DNA of 64,000 bases from Bradysia coprophila (lineage: Eukaryota > Arthropoda > Insecta > Diptera > Sciaridae). The stretch covers positions 3,132,507 through 3,196,506 of the forward strand of contig NW_023503293.1 of the NCBI RefSeq assembly GCF_014529535.1. The letters are read 5' to 3'. Made by a program: the position numbers and the translations under genes. The first letter of the stretch is position 1. The number at the start of each line of letters is the position of its first letter. Below are positions 50,141 through 59,687 of the stretch, one piece after another. Below the pieces are notes generated by a model that did no database searches, had not been told where the DNA came from, and saw only the letters and a program-made list of their open reading frames with translations.

Positions 50141-51550
50141 TTTTATCTTCCATGTGTGACTATTTCATACATTCAGCGTTTCTGTATATAAACTCGAAGA
50201 CATACAAACACCACTGAAAGGTTTGGCTTATGTGTATACAAAAGCATCATGTGTGACAATTAAACAAAATCGTGGCAACAAATCGAAACATCATCGTGAA
50301 TCTCGGTGGCCGAATCGGCTAGAGCGCGTCAGTTTTATGCATATGATCGTGAGTTCTATCCTCATAACAAACATTTTTTTCCATTTTTTTTTTCATTTTC
50401 TATCACAAAAAATAGTAAATAAACTGATCTCCAGTATAGTAGCTAGATTTTTAATCGAAGAAATATCTGCTGGGCACCGAGGCCTTAGCCTTTTTGTCAT
50501 ATTGATTACACCATATTTGCAATGACACATTTCTCGGCAGATATTTGTCCAATCGAATAACTAATTGCGTTACCGAAATCCTGAGATAAAACACTACACA
50601 ACGTAATTTTGAATAACAAGAATCCATTTAGTCAAAATTTGATTATTTTTCGTTCTAAATAAATTATGCGAGTCACACATACACTCGCGACATTTTGTCG
50701 TGCATGTTAAATACTTATGTACTTTTTAAAATGATCAGACTACCTGCGACAGAGTCACTAACACATTTATGGTCATTGCTTATGTTCTACATACATGCGG
50801 GGTTTCATGACAACAAAATCAAATGTAATCATGAGTCTCAATGGCCGAATCGGCTAGAGCGTGAACTTTTTATGCATAAGATCGTGAGTTCTCTTCCCGC
50901 AACAAACATTTTTTGTTTTTTTTTTTTTGTTTTTGTTTTATCAAAATAAATTGCAAAGAAAGTATTCTGATCTCTTTATCGTAAGTAAACTTCCAATCGA
51001 ACGAATATCTGCTGCGCACTGAGACCTTACGCTTTTTTACATATTGATACACCACGTATGCAATGGCATATTTCTCAGCAGATATTTGTCCAATTGAAAA
51101 ACTAATTACGAAAGACATCCTTCGGTAAAACACAAAACAATGAAGTTTTGAATGAAGAGAATCCGTTTAGTCAAAATTTGATATTTTTTTTCGTTCTAAA
51201 CGAAAAAAAAAACACATGGCGTCGACACACACACACACGAAATTTTGTAGTACATGTTGCTTATGTACTTTATAAATTGAGTCCCACGCTGCAACATTAG
51301 AGTATGCATATCTGGTATATTAGAAGACTCGGTGGTGTAATGGTTAGCGTAGTTTGTTGATATGCAGGAGGTTCGGAGTTCGAATCTCCGTCGGGTCATT
51401 GGTTTTTTTCTTCAAAATAAAAAACGGAAATAAAATTTACCCTAGAAGAGTAATAAAATTATATCCCTAGACAACCAGAATAACGTATGGCTTAGAGTTT
51501 ATATACAGAAACGAGTAATGTATGAAATAGTCACACATGGAAGATAAAAT
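50141..51550. mobile_element. 1.4-kb TIR element carrying tandem tRNA-derived repeats
   Basis: The ends are inverted repeats of about 55 bp: TTTTATCTTCCATGTGTGAC... at 50141-50195 and its complement at 51495-51550. Inside are two direct copies about 540 bp apart (from about 50265 and 50807). Each starts with a tRNA-like head containing GGCCGAATCGGCTAGAGCG and GATCGTGAGTTC, followed by a T-rich stretch and shared 3' sequence (ATATCTGCTG, CAGATATTTGTCCAAT, TTTAGTCAAAATTTGAT). The RNA-polymerase-III-like A-box position supports a tRNA-derived SINE. A third tRNA-like segment lies at 51326-51398. No transposase was seen. Confidence 0.75.
51326..51398 (+). tRNA. tRNA-like sequence, probably a tRNA pseudogene or SINE head
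   Basis: This 73-nt stretch has a 7-bp acceptor stem (GACTCGG with TCGGGTC, two G-U pairs), an A box TGGTGTAATGGTTAGC as in tRNA-Gln, and a perfect T arm CGGAG-TTCGAAT-CTCCG. The anticodon arm (TTTGT...GCAGG) pairs only through several wobbles and its loop has the wrong size, so no reliable anticodon can be read. It lies inside a repeat element, which argues against a functional tRNA. Confidence 0.5.
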
Positions 51551-52499
51551 CAGATTCTTCAAAGAATCTTGTTACAGCTGATTTTACTATATGTATATAT
51601 TATAGCACTAGGGCTATACTAAGGCTAGTGCAGTTGAACCTCATTCTCGCCATAAAACTATTCGAATGAGGTTGTTGTTTTCCTGATATGGGACATTAAA
51701 TTACATTTATTTATCAGCATTGGTACACTGGGAGTCCCAGTCTGAGACATTAATGTTTTACTTGAACGTTCTTTGTTGTACAATATATCTACGTTGTTGG
51801 GAATACTACTACAAACTGAAACACTTTGATTTGGGACTTGTGTCCTGTTCGACGTACTTTTATTGAATGACCTTTTTTTGTCCGTATTTATAGGCCCTGG
51901 ACGCGTCGATGTGATTCAATTCAAACGGTGACTTGATTTGAAATCCCTCTTCTATTGCGTGAATGGTTTTTCCGTAGAGTGTTTTTCTTCGAGTAAGATT
52001 CCCAATATACGTAATCTATTCTAGAACAGTGTCTAGTCTTTCAATTCGGTAGTGCAAATTGATGAGTTGTTGTATTCGCATTTTGGAAAGTATTAGTACA
52101 GAATAAAGTACATTCCTCGATTCCCATGTTGAATGTAAGATCCACGCACAAGTGTCACGCACAAGTTCGTAAACGAATGAAACATTATTTTGCTAAAAAC
52201 TCTATGAACTCATGGTGCTCTCGCTCACAATTTTGAAAATGAACGGCGTTCGCGCCGTTCCCAAAAGGAAAATCTTACCTTCTTTATCATTGAAATCTTT
52301 TTAGTTGGGTTTGTCAGAGTGACAAACGTGTCAAGCACAGTAGACGCACACCATCCGCGCTATCGGTTCGAAACTATTTCGGTACCATTTGTGGAAATTA
52401 AACCTAACAAAAACAAACAAAAAAATCTGCCTCTTTAGTCGTTCGAAGTGTCAAACACACTTTACAAACAAACAAACTTGGTAAACTTGTAAACAAGAA

Positions 52500-53179
52500 A
52501 TGGAGGAAGACACGAAATCAACCGACAGTTCAAAAAAAGGTATCTTAACGTAGAATATATATTGACGAAACGGTGTTTTCATAAACGTTTTTCTTTTAAG
52601 CAGTCGATGGGAATTCCGAAGACGATCCAGATGATTTGATTAGCATGGAAAAGCTGGATAGAAATTCGCCAGAAGTTTGGCCCGAAAAAAGTCAGTAACA
52701 AAACATCAAACATACGTAAAAATAACGTCAAATATTTCGTAAAACTGTCCGTTTGGCCGTTGTGTCATTCAGTTGTAAAGTGAAAATAATTTGAAAAAAT
52801 TTTCTGAGCTCTTTGCCTGTTCTAACGGTCTGATTAATTAAATTGTTTTCAGTTCCTGGAATCAACTATTTTATCGCTATGAACAATACACCGTCTGTAA
52901 CATCGTCGTCACAAGCGAAAGGAATTTCATGGGCTCAAGGATTATCTAGTGAAGACATAAACGCGATGCATCGTAAGTTTTTGTAATTCTCAGCAAAGTT
53001 TTATTATTATTTTTAAATGGAATGTTCCATTAACAGAATTGGGAGCCCTTTCATCCACCGGTTTGATTGCCGAAATTCGGAAACTCTATGACCAAGCCTA
53101 TGATTTGGGTATTCAGGAAGCCAAAGAAATGACAAGAGGACGTTATTTAAATATTTTCCCAAGTACAAAAAAGAAATAA
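52500..53179 (+). CDS. lin-52: LIN-52, DREAM/MuvB complex subunit, complete, four exons
   Basis: LIN52 joins LIN9, LIN37, LIN54 and RBBP4 in the MuvB core and contacts p130/Rb-family proteins or B-Myb, controlling cell-cycle gene repression and activation. Exons are 52500-52539, 52604-52690, 52853-52972 and 53037-53179, all GT-AG, phase 1 throughout, giving 129 aa. The match to the family is colinear: SMEKLDRNSPEVWPEK, the IPGINYF segment, the LGALSSTGLIAEIRKLYDQA helix and the closing EAKEMTRGRYLNIF (vertebrate ESREMTRGKFLNIL). The second acceptor is AAGCAG, a NAGNAG site that could insert one residue. The stop lies within AATAAA. The gene sits alone with repeats on both sides. Confidence 0.96.
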
Positions 53180-53180
53180 A
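53175..53180 (+). terminator. Poly(A) signal overlapping the lin-52 stop codon
   Basis: AATAAA contains the TAA stop codon. Use of this signal would give a 3'UTR of about 15-30 nt. Confidence 0.5.
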
Positions 53181-53363
53181 GTCAAAACATTGCAATTTTG
53201 AAAATATTTTTTCTCTTTTGTGGTTCTCCCTCTATCTCTTTAAAATTCCAATCATTAATCCGATGAGAAATAAGATCGCACATACTGGGTATTTCGCAGA
53301 TCGCGTAGATTTTCGGAGAAACATAGAAAGTATCGCAAATACTAATCTACAGCATGTCCCCTC

Positions 53364-53466
53364 GTCCGTGGTTCCAAATTTTTATTTTGACGAATGCGGA
53401 CGATATAGCCCGATCCAAAAGGGACGGTATTCCTACTCGTCAAAATACAAATTTGGAACCACGGAC
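53364..53466. repeat. Inverted repeat with 33-bp arms
   Basis: GTCCGTGGTTCCAAATTTTT then ATTTTGACGA at the left is matched at the right by TCGTCAAAATACAAATTTGG then AACCACGGAC. The spacer of about 37 bp contains GATATAGCCCGATCCAAAAG. It is a small foldback element just downstream of lin-52. Confidence 0.88.
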
Positions 53467-54219
53467 GTACTGTGCTTTACGTGATTTCGCGAGATGTAAA
53501 TGTGTATTTCATATGAGCGAAGCGCTACTTTACGACTAATTTATAGGAGAGGTACTTCATAGCTATTTTCCTAACGAATGCTAAAATGTTTTTTTTTTGT
53601 AAAAGAGGAGCTCCCAGCACGAGCTGGAGGCGAGTTCTGGAATCGAATTTGCTTAAAAAAAAGTTTTTTAGCATAAGTTAGGAAGAACGTTTTTTCTAAA
53701 CGATGTCAAAAAAACGTGACGAAGTCGCGATATTAGAACAGTAGTTAGGAAAATTTTATTTCCTTATCACTTAAACTGACCCTTCGTAATCCTTAAGTAA
53801 TACACCAATTAAAAGTCAGCTAATGCTGGTACCTGGTAATTTATAGATTGAATCATTTATCCAACACTGGTAATTTGCTGCAAATTGTTCTGGAACGGTA
53901 ATTTTACAATATAAGTATAGTCATTCTACACCAATATCGACGAAACTTGGACGCTTCATAGCACCATTTTATTCATGATATACGCCCTAAAGACTAGGGG
54001 ATATTCGGAAACTAGGTGCCTTGACTATTATTAAGTTTTATTAATTAGTTGTAATATGACTCGTAGATTCAATGCAGAATATAAAATTCATAATTTCGTA
54101 GAAGCCTTATATTTTTACGTTAACAAGTCGTGGAAAAATATTTGAAAAAAACCTATACTGAGATGTCTGGACAAACAAAACCGGTAAATACATCACTCAA
54201 CAGTCGATTTAAGACTTTT

Positions 54220-55260
54220 TAGACCCGTACGAAGTACTGGGGTCTTATAGGTTTACGCATACGTTTGTAACACGTCGAATTGGACTCCCTGAGTAAGGGG
54301 AAACCTATTGTGGTTGTCTAGAGATGCCAAATCCGCGAAAAAAAAATGTCCGTCTGTCCGTCTGTCTGTCTGCACGATAACTTGAGTAAAACGCATCCGA
54401 TTTTGAAAATTCCTTTTTTTCCCGTTTGGTAATGTCAAAAGACAGGCCAAGTTCGAAGATGAGTGATTTTGGATCGACCCCTCCCGAGCTGTGGCCCAAT
54501 AAGTGCTTTACGGTTTTTCGAAGATATCTCCGGACATTTAAACGTTAAACTTGTAAGTGATACGTCAAATTAAAGGTATTTACAATACCGATCGACAAAA
54601 AAAAATTTATGGAAATCGGATGACCGACTCGTGAGTTAGACCCCTTGGTGTGGAACAGGCACAGGGCGGCAAGCAGTTTTTGCTTGTAGGTCGGCTACAT
54701 TTCAACATATTTCGTCTGTTTTAGCTTTATTAGATAGGTATTGACCGTACCAATCAGGGAAAAAAAATTTATGAAATTATGTTCTCCGGAGCGTGAGCTA
54801 GGTCTCTTGGAGTGAGCTCTTATCTGGCTACTCGGAAGTACAGTGAACGTGGTGTATTTTGACAATATCTCGAGTAAATTTTGACCGAATTTCAAAATTT
54901 TTTTTTTGTTCGAAAGGTATTAACGAATGTAAAGCGTCGGTACTATTTCCGGTCTCCTAACGAAATGGCTGCCGGCGGCCATATTGGATTTTAGTAAAAT
55001 AGAAATATCTTGGGAAAAATGAGAGTTTCTGTTAACATGGAAATAATTTGTTATGTGTGTGGGGTTTCAGGGATTCCATATACGGACATCTATATATACC
55101 TATATACAGCTATATTGAGCTATATACAGGCATATAGAGCTATATAATAGCATATATTTATCTGTGAAATGTTTATTTATAGTGAAATATAGTTAAATAT
55201 AGCGGTATATAGCTGTTTAAATAGGAATTTATGAAATTTGTCTTCGTACGGGGCTGTCTA
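54220..55260 (+). repeat. Dispersed repeat with GTCTGTC microsatellite and CACGATAACTTGAG block
   Basis: It begins near GACCCGTACGAAGTACTGGG and ends near TTCGTACGGGGCTGTC, giving a loose inverted-end relationship (CCGTACGAAG against CTTCGTACGG). Inside, GTCCGTCTGTCCGTCTGTCT precedes CACGATAACTTGAGTAAAAC, the word found in the Helitron-like copies, and a related block recurs near 54860. Near 55090-55210 is a run of TATATAG-type degenerate repeats. Exact borders are uncertain. Confidence 0.45.
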
Positions 55261-55624
55261 TATTGCCTCCGGCAATTTAGTTGTATATGATAACAAGGCA
55301 AAGAGTGGATAATGTAAGTGATTTTAAAGGGAGAATAGTTTTTCAGCAGAGAAGAAAATGAAGTAAGAGAAATGAAGAGTTTCACATTAAAGGCTTTTGA
55401 TACGAATAGGTGTTTCGTACGGGTCGGCGTTAGCTATGTTTTATAAACACTTTTCACATTCAACTTTGTACATTCAATCCCTTCCCTGATGTGTGGACAT
55501 CTACAGCGAATTCGTATGTCAAGGCGAAACCGCTCGAACACTGTCTCGGTACAATGATAACAGGCTGTCCACTGGGCCTTACCTAGGGTGAGAGAAAACG
55601 CAACTTTCACTTGCATGCTGAGGC

Positions 55625-56213
55625 ACTCGAAAGCAATGAAAGTAAAACACCAAGTAAGGTCTCTTCATACAAGCCGGAGCACATTGCGGTTTTGCTGATT
55701 TTGTTATAAACGGTCAACTTCACTTCTATTATAATGTGGTGAAATTTAAGATTCAACAAAAGAAACAAGCATAGCCCTACTTGTAAAAAATACGAGATTT
55801 TACATTTTTTTTTTTATTTGAAAAATTTTATTCATTTTTATAAACCTAAATTTTTTATATTTACGAAATCCAGAAACGTGTTGGACCCAAATATTTTAAC
55901 TCAAATCGATAATAAATATAATTTTCAAGGTAGAGACAGTGAGCTGGAAAAATTTATTTGCAAATACAGTGCGCCAAAGTCTAAAACGAATTGTGAGAGG
56001 CAATGTTTACAATAATTCGTTTAATGGATGTTTTGTTCAATCGCTAGCCTCTGTTATCCGCAAATAAACTTTTACAGTATTTTGTTGGATCTTAAATTTC
56101 ACCACATTATAATAGAAGTGAAGTTGACCGTTTATAACAAAATCACAATGTGCTCCGGTTCATACAAATTTTGACAGGAGACCTTACCTGGTGTTTTGCT
56201 TTCATTGCTCGAA
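55625..56213. mobile_element. Inverted-repeat element, 125-130-bp arms, short internal ORF
   Basis: The left arm (55625-55755: CACTCGAAAGCAATGAAAGT..., GCCGGAGCACATTG..., TCACTTCTATTATAATGTGG) and right arm (56090-56213) are reverse complements over about 125 bp. The right arm has small indels. The 330-bp interior holds an AT-rich 65-codon ORF (55818-56015) that I do not consider a transposase. It is a foldback or MITE-type element. Confidence 0.85.
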
Positions 56214-56228
56214 AGTTCATGAAATTTT

Positions 56229-56556
56229 CATGCTTCGGGGCCGAAAATGAGGGCAATTTTTCGAATTTTCTCGAGTTTCCGGCCCTCTGCATGAAAACTC
56301 ACATGTGCATCTGTTTGGGACGGTTGATTTAAGACACTTTCGCCATTGTAACCATATAACCATTGTGTACCTGTTTTGGACGATTGATTTTAGGCAATTT
56401 CGCGGATTGTAGGCCGAACGAAGTGAGGCTTACAAGCGAAAGTGCCTTAAATCAACCGTCCCAAACAGGTGCACATGTAAGTTTTCATGCAGAGGGCCGG
56501 AAACCCGAGAAAATTCAAAAAATTGCCCTCATTTTCGGCCCCGAAGCATGAAAATG
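56229..56556. repeat. Foldback repeat, arms about 115-135 bp
   Basis: TTCATGCTTCGGGGCCGAAA, AATGAGGGCAATTTTT and CTCTGCATGAAAACTCACAT on the left are mirrored on the right by the complement (GTTTTCATGCAGAGGGCC, CCCTCATTTTCGGCCCCGAA). The centre is GTAGGCCGAACGAAGTGAGG then CTTACA. The stem words TCTGTTTGGGACGGTTGATT and CTGTTTTGGACGATTGATTT show a second partial copy within. A related hairpin lies at 60728-60832. Confidence 0.85.
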
Positions 56557-56561
56557 ACTAT

Positions 56562-56671
56562 TGTATGCTTGCTAAAAGGACCGAAAGTAAATAAATGTCA
56601 ATTCAAGGGGCTTTCGCTTTCGCCCCTTGAATTGACATTTATTTACTTTCGGTCCTCTTAGCAAGCATACA
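56562..56671. repeat. Near-perfect palindrome, 50-bp arms
   Basis: TGTATGCTTGCTAAAAGGAC, CGAAAGTAAATAAATGTCAA and TTCAAGGGGC form the left arm. The right arm is their complement with one or two differences. The loop is about 10 nt (TTTCGCTTTC). Such an arm length would form a stable cruciform and is often unstable in cloning. Confidence 0.95.
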
Positions 56672-57066
56672 AAACTTAATACGTAACTCTTTCGGCCTAT
56701 TCAATCGATTCGTAAATAACTATTGATGAAAAGAATGGTTTTCGAACCGCATGCAAGCATGAATATAAATATTGCTATTATATTGCAAACATTTTCAAGA
56801 AATTTGCTGTCAAATTTGCCAATTTCGTGTGAACGAGTCTGAACGAATGTGTGTCTTCATATCCTTCATATGCATTAGTGCAAAAGTCAAGGCATCTGAA
56901 AATTACTTGCACTGTAAGTGAACATGCTCAAGCTTCAATGTTTATGGCAGACATCTTCTGACGTTTAAAATTAACAACAACAACAACAACTTCAATTCAA
57001 ATAAGAAATATATTCGGTTCGTGTGTTTATCAGAAAATATCTATTCGGCGTGAGATTAATTTGAAA

Positions 57067-58302
57067 ATGGCATCAGATGAAATAGTCAATCAATTCTTGC
57101 AATACCTAAAGAGCATCGAAGGTCAATTTGATTTATCAGATGTAGACCTAACGCCTCTCATAGAGCAAACAAAGTTCTACACTCCGATACCACTGAAGTA
57201 TTCCAATCCTCAGATTGCCCTTAGGTAGGTTTACATCATTTTACTTTATAATTTTCGGTGACGTACAAAGTATTGCAGGAATATGTCTTGCGTTATAATT
57301 CAGAATCTTTGCAAATATACTGACAACGCCAAGTATCCCAAATACGGTCTCAATGCCATAAAGAGTGTCACCACAAAAAACTTAGACGATCCGGACTCAC
57401 AAGCTCAGTTAATGTTATTGGTGCATATTACGAAAATGAAGCTATCAATTTATGAGTCGGCTTTGTATTGTAAACATTTCGAACGAATGAGTATTATAAC
57501 CGAATACACGGATCAGCTTAATAAATGGCAAGATGTTGCATATAAAGTATTGGCACACAGTGAAGTATAAGTAAAACGTAAACGAGTTAAGAGCGTAGCG
57601 AACGTCGTTGGCTAATTTTCAGATTAACACGACGATAAATGATCTCATGAAACGAACATTCGGCACTGAATATTCAGAACGAATCGAAGAAACTGATTCA
57701 ATTAAAGTTTCCATCAAATTCGTTGTTACGACGGAGGCAGAATTGCGTGGATTCGCTGGAATCAATTGTGTATACATAAACGAGGGCTATTTCAATCTGA
57801 AAGCGTCCCAACTACATCATAATCCAAATCCAGCACTATCTGCCGACGAAATAGAAGACATATTGCTGATGGACATAGTGACAGTTACACTCCACGAATA
57901 CTCACACGTTCGAATTCGACAGGTAGAGCTCTCCATAAGAAATGTAAATGTTCAAATTAGAATTTTTGTTTTTTTTCTCTTCAGGTTTTGGACGATTTAA
58001 ACATGTCCAGTCCTCATTTTATTGCCGAAACAGCTATTGCCGAAGATGCAGAGGATCCCGAATTCGGTAGAATTGTTGAAAGAAAGTTTTTCAATGTTAC
58101 AATTAACTGGGTGAAATCAATCGGATGCGGTGCGGTACCAGTAACATACATTACAAATTTCTTAAATGCTATCAACACCAATGCTGCTCTTCCTGTGTTA
58201 ACGGATAATGTTTATATCGTCAAGCGTTCCAGACCACAAACGATGCATGGTGGTGGTGGTGGAGCTGACTTGTCCTATGTACACGATGGCATCATCGAAT
58301 AG
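57067..58302 (+). CDS. Uncharacterised protein with an HEXXH motif, four exons, 353 aa
   Basis: I do not recognise the family. Exons 57067-57224, 57279-57564, 57623-57922 and 57985-58302 are GT-AG with compatible phases (2, 0, 0) and a clean stop. There is no signal peptide or transmembrane segment. The N-terminal 145 residues are predicted helical and charged (residues such as LCKYTDNAKYPKYGLNAIKS). Residues 239-243 read HEYSH, following hydrophobic MDIVTVTL, which fits a zincin active-site helix. Downstream, FIAE (Glu263) and EFGRIVE (Glu274-Gly276-Glu280) offer third-ligand candidates. Position 255-281 has the shape of a glutamate-zincin helix. The C-terminus has six consecutive glycines interrupted by Ala (MHGGGGGADL). 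Catalysis is inferred, not shown. Codon use and intron sizes (54-62 bp) are gene-like. A cytosolic or nuclear protein is likely because no targeting signal is visible. Confidence 0.75.
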
Positions 58303-59165
58303 GCCACGCTGAACCATGGAGTAGTAACTTTAAGCTGAGGGACGAAAAATTATTGTTTCTATTCCTTCTTTGTGTGTCATCACTGCATTCTGTCGATAAA
58401 AGTATATTTCTCACCTAGCAAAATTCTCGTTTCTTTTTTAGTAAGGCGAGGCTTTGAAATTTAAGAGCCGAACAGACTCTTAAGGAAACTTTGCAATACA
58501 AATGGTTTTTCGCATTATTTACGAAGAAAGTATTGTCTTTTGGAAAATGTTCACAATAGGAGAAACTTACCTCTACAGGCGCTTGATGTTCATTTTCAAT
58601 TGATTTGACCGGGCTGAAAAAAGTACAGACGTTTCCGTCAATTTAGTGACATAACCCGATGAATTGTGGTGAATTGTAGCGTGTTGGATGAACTGGCGGG
58701 TACTTCAGCTTATGGCTGAAGAAGTCGGCAATCGAGGGGTGACGCACTTCTAGATTAAATGGATTTAATGGATTTAATGGATTAAATGGAATAAAAATTG
58801 GATTAAATGGATTAAATAGGAAAAAAGTTCATTTTACAAAATACTTTAAAAGTCTTAAAAATGGTTGATTTTGATCGAACCACGTATTACAACTCATAAT
58901 ACAATGTTAAAAAGCGTAAAATTCCACTTTTCGGAGTTTTTGGTGTAAAGTGGAATAAATGGATTAAATGGATTAAATAAATTTAAAGATTTTCGACTTG
59001 CGTCTGAGCATGTAACAAATTTACGTGGGATTGGAAAACTCCTCGGATTGCTCAATATTTTTTATTCAAACCAAATATTTCCGTCTCATATTATAGACCA
59101 TTATCAATGGTAATCTGAAACAACAACAATTTTCATAATTACATAATTCGACAAATGTTCAACAA

Positions 59166-59336
59166 AATTTACGTTGACACGACATACTTTTCGGGTTACG
59201 TATTACAAATACATAGTCATGAATGGCCACAAATTGTGTAATTCCCGCCACGACTGTTTTACACAATTTGTGGCCATTCATGACTATGTATTTGTAATAC
59301 GTAACCCGAAAAGTATGTCGTGTCAACGTAAATTTT
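59166..59336. repeat. Perfect palindrome inside the 1.55-kb element, 75-bp arms
   Basis: AAATTTACGTTGACACGACA ... ACAAATTGTGTA (59166-59240) and its complement 59261-59336 are an essentially exact inverted repeat around a 20-bp loop (ATTCCCGCCACGACTGTTTT). Arms this long and exact imply recent formation or gene conversion between arms. Confidence 0.95.
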
Positions 59337-59663
59337 TTTGATACCAACATCGAAAGTTGATACTTTCGCCCTCGAAATCCGGGCGAAAGTAAAAAAATGC
59401 AAGTTATGTGTTTGAGCGGGGAGAAAGAAAGAATACATAAAGCGAAAGTCAATATACATAATGCGAAAGTCGACTACATAATGTAATAGTCGACTCTCGT
59501 CAATAAGTGTACTGCGATCAAAATTGAAATAAAGCGTGCGCCAGTGCTCTTATTGAAATTAACATACGAAGGCTATACTTTTTGTTGCTAATGATTTGTT
59601 AGTTATTTGTTAATTTTTGTGTGTGTTATTGTTGTGATGGCTAAATAATTAAATTTTTGTTAT

Positions 59664-59687
59664 ACCAGGGGGCTGCCGCCCCCTGGA
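59664..59687. repeat. GC-rich hairpin in an AT-rich element
   Basis: CCAGGGGGC-tgcc-GCCCCCTGG is a perfect 9-bp stem with a 4-nt loop. It stands out because the surroundings are over 70 percent AT. It could act as a transcription or replication barrier, but that is inference. Confidence 0.85.

Larger units (their letters stand above)
47374..52499. other. Intergenic between P450 and lin-52, repeat-dense
   Basis: This holds the second Helitron-like copy (47874-49123), a 45-bp hairpin at 49384-49428, a long palindrome (50007-50132), a 1.4-kb TIR element containing tRNA-derived repeats (50141-51550), and about 900 bp before lin-52 including a small GC hairpin at 52240-52260. No gene is supported. 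Confidence 0.6.
53180..57066. other. Intergenic: hairpin repeats between lin-52 and the HEXXH gene
   Basis: Features are a 30-bp-arm inverted repeat (53364-53466), a dispersed repeat at about 54220-55260 carrying tandem GTCTGTC words and a CACGATAACTTGAG segment, an inverted-repeat element (55625-56213), and two hairpins (56229-56556; 56562-56671). The proximal promoter of the next gene is AT-rich and has a short (AAC)n run near 56970. No gene is called. Confidence 0.6.

Noticed and set aside
52240..52260. AACGGCG-TTCG-CGCCGTT hairpin upstream of lin-52
   Set aside because: A 7-bp stem alone is too small to call a regulatory element; noted only as a GC island before the gene.
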